Assembly (NCBI GenBank): GCA_942491575.1
Contig: CALOBT010000025.1
Span: 2,108,001 to 2,172,000, forward strand
Direction of reading: 5' to 3'
From: CAZHNW01 sp942491575
Lineage (GTDB): Bacteria; Spirochaetota; UBA4802; UBA5550
DNA length: 64,000 nt
Shown piece by piece: positions 60,518-64,000 of this stretch (position 1 is its first letter; every line of letters begins with the position of its first letter). Below the pieces are notes generated by a model, which had not been told where the DNA came from, did no database searches, and saw only the letters and a list, made by a program, of their open reading frames with translations. A program made the translations under genes and the position numbers.

Positions 60518-62458
60518 TCAGGCCTCATTACTGAGCACGATAATCCGATCACCTTCTTCAAGCTGCCATCGGCTCTGCTGCTGTGGATTTAAAAAAATAT
60601 CCTTTCTGCCATTATCACTGAATATACAGAGGCCGATACTTATTTCGCTATAAGACTTAACCCTCCTGCTGATATATTCGAAAGTTATTTCTTCTCCGGA
60701 CTTAAGTTGATAATATTCAATGGGTACAAGAAATATCTCCGTACCTCCCGTTGTAAAAAGTTCATCATAAACGATGCGGAGGTCCCGATTTAATGAAATC
60801 TGAGCCAGGGAGTAACTGATCAAAAGAGGGGTGACAATAACATCATCATCATCTGCTACAAGGGAATGGTTATCCGGGTCCATCAACTCAACAATAAAGG
60901 AAGGTGTGGAAGAAAATGATGCCATTTCTTTTTTCAACATAACATATCCCATTATAGTCCGGGCATCCGCCTCTTCTCCGGATTCCATCCAGTCATTGGC
61001 AAGCATCAACACCTCAGAATATAATTCAAGATCAAGCTGTTCAATATCTTCATGATGTGTTGAATTCCCTGTAAAAAATCTGATCGGTACCCCTGCAGAT
61101 AACAGATTGTGTCTGGCTAAAAGATTTTTTCGTTCTCCCTTATCGAGAACCGATAAATTATCAATTTCAACAATATTGCTCTTTTCACCGAGTAACTCCT
61201 TCAGCAATACGGGTATCTTTTGACTCCATCCGACAATCAGGAGTCTGGAGGCCGCACCTTTTGACTCACCTGCTTTGGAAATTACTGACTCTTCCGGCAG
61301 GATAAAATCTCCGTCAAACAATTGAGGCTCCGTCCGTTTATAGTCTTCTGCAATCATGACCAGTTTATCCTGCTCGTCTAAAAGCGTATGCGGATCAGGG
61401 TTTAACAATACAACGGAATTTGTACTGTTTTTAATAATACCGATAAGAACCGCATAAGGGAAAAAGGGCTCCAGTGATGCGAAACTTTTCCCAGAAAAAA
61501 CAGAAGCGTCTTTTACATATATTTCATTACCCGCATTACTAAGCAATTCATCGTAGACCACAGCCAGACCATGATGCCGGATATTCTGTGTCATAATTTT
61601 GCTGATGATTATATTACTGGCAACTACTTCAACATTACCGTGATAAAGAGACCTGATTACCGGCATCTTTTTCGCATCAAGAATCTCGGTTACAATATCC
61701 GGGGAAGGCACATCCTCCTGCCGGGAGTACTGGTAGATAGACATGATTGCCTTTATACTGCGGGTGTCCATGTTCTCCGCTCCGCCATAGGCGAAACTGG
61801 CTCCCGGAAGAATAACAATCCCGGCATTAAGAATATCGACCCGTCTGATATGGTCGATTCTCAGGGGGGACCCGCTTCTCAATATTATTCTTCCCGGGTC
61901 CCAGAGTGCACCCAGTTCATCCTTCAATTCCTGAACAATTGAACTGTTGACCTCCTCATTTAAAATTACAATTCTCAGTTTTGTTTTCCTGATTGTCCTG
62001 AGAAAACGGTTTAACCGTTCCTCCGAGAGCATAAACTCTTTAACAATAATTGCAGTACGGTTTGTCCACCCCAGGATAACGACATGCCCCTTCAGGGTGA
62101 TGGGCGTCAACCCCATCTCCAGTTTCCTGATGGTACCGTTGAGCCACTGTGTCATAATTGCAACCAGAGATCCCATAAAGAGAACATAACCAAGTATTGT
62201 GACAATAGTTGACACAAACCTGCGAAGTATTCCCTGGTCATCTCCAAGATAGCCGGGATCACTGAGACGCAGAAAAGCCCACCATACCGTATCCTTGAAA
62301 GTGCCTACACCGGGATAAAGAAGATATACCGCCAGGCCTGCAGCCAGGGAAACAAGCAATATAATAAAGGCTATAAAAAGAAGCTGGTTTCCCGCGCCGC
62401 CCAGTAAAAAGCGTTCAATGCGGTAGGTTATCCTGTTACGTATTTCTTTAAAAATCAT
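60518..62458 (-). CDS. CASTOR/POLLUX-like ion channel with RCK domains
   Basis: A 646-residue membrane protein. Two membrane helices (about 25-50 and 80-110) surround a pore segment with WWAFLRLSDPGYLGDD, which differs from the TVGYG filter of potassium channels and resembles the CASTOR/POLLUX group. The rest is two to four RCK-like Rossmann units, including GHVVILGWTNRTAII and LLIVGWSQKIPVLL, with C-terminal TrkA-C-like domains. It probably gates cation flow in response to ligand or Ca2+. The ATG at 62458 after GGGATGGGGT is used; a GTG nine codons earlier is possible. It lies 45 bases after the MscS-type gene, so both are probably one transcript with osmotic or ion homeostasis as theme. Confidence 0.83.
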   Translation of the reverse strand: MIFKEIRNRITYRIERFLLGGAGNQLLFIAFIILLVSLAAGLAVYLLYPGVGTFKDTVWWAFLRLSDPGYLGDDQGILRRFVSTIVTILGYVLFMGSLVAIMTQWLNGTIRKLEMGLTPITLKGHVVILGWTNRTAIIVKEFMLSEERLNRFLRTIRKTKLRIVILNEEVNSSIVQELKDELGALWDPGRIILRSGSPLRIDHIRRVDILNAGIVILPGASFAYGGAENMDTRSIKAIMSIYQYSRQEDVPSPDIVTEILDAKKMPVIRSLYHGNVEVVASNIIISKIMTQNIRHHGLAVVYDELLSNAGNEIYVKDASVFSGKSFASLEPFFPYAVLIGIIKNSTNSVVLLNPDPHTLLDEQDKLVMIAEDYKRTEPQLFDGDFILPEESVISKAGESKGAASRLLIVGWSQKIPVLLKELLGEKSNIVEIDNLSVLDKGERKNLLARHNLLSAGVPIRFFTGNSTHHEDIEQLDLELYSEVLMLANDWMESGEEADARTIMGYVMLKKEMASFSSTPSFIVELMDPDNHSLVADDDDVIVTPLLISYSLAQISLNRDLRIVYDELFTTGGTEIFLVPIEYYQLKSGEEITFEYISRRVKSYSEISIGLCIFSDNGRKDIFLNPQQQSRWQLEEGDRIIVLSNEA

Positions 62459-62503
62459 ACCCCATCCCTGATTTAATGTTTTCACAATAAGAACATAAAT
62501 ACA

Positions 62504-64000
62504 TCATTTTTTCTCTGTAAAAAGCCTGAAAAATGGCGGTACATAGTCATTACCAAGATATTCCTCAGGAATAGTAGTGCGATTACCGTCTCTTATTGCA
62601 GAAAAATGCGGCGAGAGAATCTCAATGCCAGCCTCATTGCATGAGTCCTGTATATTCTGATGCAACTCTGAATAAATAGCAGCCATTTTTTCCGGTTTTT
62701 CAGTATATGCATTCAGTTCATAGCTCACTGCAAAATCCCCCAGGGCGGTCTGAAGCACAAAGGGTTCACGATCAGAATCGATATCCCCTGTTTTCTTTGC
62801 AGCTTCTTTCAATGCTTCATGTACACGGCGCCAGGGAGCGTCATAACCGAGTGTAATGGTAGTATGCAGTATAAGCCCCTCTTTACGCGCAGAGGAGCTG
62901 TAATTTATTATATGACTGCTCATTACTGTGGAATTTGGTATTGTAACCACTACATTTTTAGGAGTTTTTACCCTGGTGACTAAAAGGGTTTTTTCAGTAA
63001 CATCACCAATTGTATCGCCGATTTTCACACGGTCCCCGATTTTAAAGGCAATCATATATGTTAGAACTGTACCTGCAACAATATTAGCTATTACCGATGT
63101 TGATCCGAGAGAGAAAAGTACACCGATAAATATTGAAATTCCTTTAAAAGCTCCGCTGTTTGATCCGGGAAGATAGGGAAAAACAACTATACAGGTAAAA
63201 ACAATTACCATAAAGCGTGATATTTTAAAAGTCGGGACGGCCCACTCACTGTAGAACCCGGGCAATCTTATTTTTCCCCGCTCCACCTCATTGAAAATCA
63301 TTTTTAATATTTTAATCACATAACGATTTAAAATTAAGATAACACCGATAAAAAATAAATTTGGCAAATAATTGATAAAGGAAGTAAATACAATCTTCAA
63401 GGGACGGGTAATATATCCAAAGAGGATTACTGACCAGCTTCGGGTATATTCAAAAAAACTGAAAAGTACGGGAATCAAAAAATACAGGATTAAAACAATA
63501 AGTAAAAACTGCAGAAGAAAAGTTGATTTTACAATTACCTCACTAATCCTTTCCGCAGATACCAGTTCAAGCCCCTTGAAGGAAAGGGGTTTTATAATAC
63601 TTCCGGTCCATATTTTCAGGTTATTTCTCAGGTAACGATGAAATACCTGAACCGATTTAAGCATGGCAGCCGTCACCACCACTGTCAGCAGGGCAAGTAA
63701 AATGCCTTTTATAAGAACGAAAACATTATCCGATATTCTGATATTAAGAATATAGATTATAAAATTAAAAAAAGTGTAGAGGGCCAGGAATGAAAGCAAC
63801 AGTCTCATTATCCTGACAATCAGTGTCATCCCCTTAACAAGACTTTCATCACTGATTACCGTGTTGCCGCGAAACACTATTGGCTTCAGGATAGTATTTT
63901 TAAGGCTTTCAATTTTTTTATAGATTTTAACAAAGATACGGGCGAAAAAATAAAAAAGGAGTACGGTCAGACAAATAGCTGCAATGATATAGACAATTTT
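62504..64000 (-). CDS. MscS-family mechanosensitive channel (N-terminus beyond the window)
   Basis: The frame is open to the right edge: the 41 codons before the first in-window start candidate (GTG at 63877) continue the protein as a membrane helix (YIIAAICLTVLLFYFFARIF) and a linker, so the gene is cut by the window end. At least 498 residues are visible. There are about five to six further helices, then the MscS pore helix and beta domain (SVIANIVAGTVLTYMIAF, KIGDRVKIGDTIGDV, TIPNSTVMSSHIINYSS) and the mixed C-terminal domain ending in FFRLFTEKK. It releases solutes on osmotic downshock. The long N-terminal part is like the larger MscS paralogues (YbdG/MscK type). It precedes the CASTOR-like channel by 45 bases. 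Confidence 0.9.
   Translation of the reverse strand, partial: KIVYIIAAICLTVLLFYFFARIFVKIYKKIESLKNTILKPIVFRGNTVISDESLVKGMTLIVRIMRLLLSFLALYTFFNFIIYILNIRISDNVFVLIKGILLALLTVVVTAAMLKSVQVFHRYLRNNLKIWTGSIIKPLSFKGLELVSAERISEVIVKSTFLLQFLLIVLILYFLIPVLFSFFEYTRSWSVILFGYITRPLKIVFTSFINYLPNLFFIGVILILNRYVIKILKMIFNEVERGKIRLPGFYSEWAVPTFKISRFMVIVFTCIVVFPYLPGSNSGAFKGISIFIGVLFSLGSTSVIANIVAGTVLTYMIAFKIGDRVKIGDTIGDVTEKTLLVTRVKTPKNVVVTIPNSTVMSSHIINYSSSARKEGLILHTTITLGYDAPWRRVHEALKEAAKKTGDIDSDREPFVLQTALGDFAVSYELNAYTEKPEKMAAIYSELHQNIQDSCNEAGIEILSPHFSAIRDGNRTTIPEEYLGNDYVPPFFRLFTEKK

Noticed and set aside
63875..63877. GTG at 63877 as the true start of the MscS gene
   Set aside because: The same frame continues to the window edge with a well-formed membrane helix, so the start lies outside.

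Overview
The window looks like chromosomal DNA of a strictly anaerobic, fermentative, Gram-negative bacterium. A member of the Spirochaetota or a similar diderm anaerobe is my best guess, at moderate confidence. The reasons are lipoproteins with clear lipoboxes, an outer-membrane barrel, a flagellin-like protein, a cytoplasmic chemotaxis receptor, many PAS sensors, lysine fermentation genes, a tungsten-type aldehyde oxidoreductase, an [FeFe] hydrogenase-like protein and an Hdr/formate dehydrogenase set. I see no rRNA, tRNA, CRISPR array, insertion sequence or prophage.

Layout. 0-2 kb: a membrane-bound AraC regulator and a gene-poor stretch with a possible gene remnant. 2-8.3 kb (minus strand): a complete core operon for lysine fermentation, kdd-kamA-kamD-kamE-kal-kce, with a recognisable promoter. 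8.5 kb: a small protein made almost entirely of a 24-residue tandem repeat. 8.9-15.8 kb (minus): hdrC-hdrB-hdrA-mvhD-(fdhB-like)-fdhA, a flavin-based electron-bifurcating formate/heterodisulfide-reductase-type complex; a perfect 23-bp hairpin lies between hdrB and hdrA, and a good promoter precedes hdrC. 16-23.3 kb: a soluble chemotaxis receptor with three cysteine-bearing PAS domains, a lipoprotein GH2 beta-galactosidase, then wreckage of two genes (a lipoprotein signal peptide and a 7TMR-DISM sensor kinase). 23.3-33.5 kb: a B12/radical SAM protein, an MBL-fold hydrolase, an AOR-hypothetical-MoaD cluster, an ABC-F protein, a group-B-like [FeFe] hydrogenase, and a 55-residue basic protein with a TTG start. 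33.8-39.9 kb: a frameshifted small gene coupled to a large hybrid kinase, a membrane protein with a C-terminal CxxC module, and a flagellin homologue with an apparent Sec signal peptide. 39.9-45.1 kb: an ADP-forming acyl-CoA synthetase with a divergent TetR regulator and three operator-like palindromes, then a PrsW-type membrane protease fused to a cyclic-nucleotide-binding domain. 45.2-55.9 kb: a giant Ig-repeat lipoprotein, an outer-membrane barrel, a degenerate diguanylate cyclase-type regulator, a three-repeat helical protein, an RRM protein, a NarL/NarX-type two-component pair and a small acidic membrane protein. 55.9-60.5 kb: a translationally coupled trio (ATP-grasp/M20-like fusion, cytosolic gamma-glutamyltransferase-like protein, N-formylglutamate amidohydrolase-like protein). 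60.5-64 kb: a CASTOR/POLLUX-like channel and an MscS channel that runs off the right edge.

How the genes could work together. Lysine is rearranged and cleaved to acetoacetate and crotonyl-CoA. The Hdr-Fdh complex, the AOR and the hydrogenase can handle the resulting reducing equivalents (formate, ferredoxin, H2), and the ADP-forming synthetase can conserve energy from an acyl-CoA. The best candidate for an undescribed pathway is the coupled trio at 55.9-60.5 kb. The best candidates for unusual single proteins are the repeat protein at 8.5 kb, the PrsW/cNMP fusion and the signal-peptide-bearing flagellin homologue.
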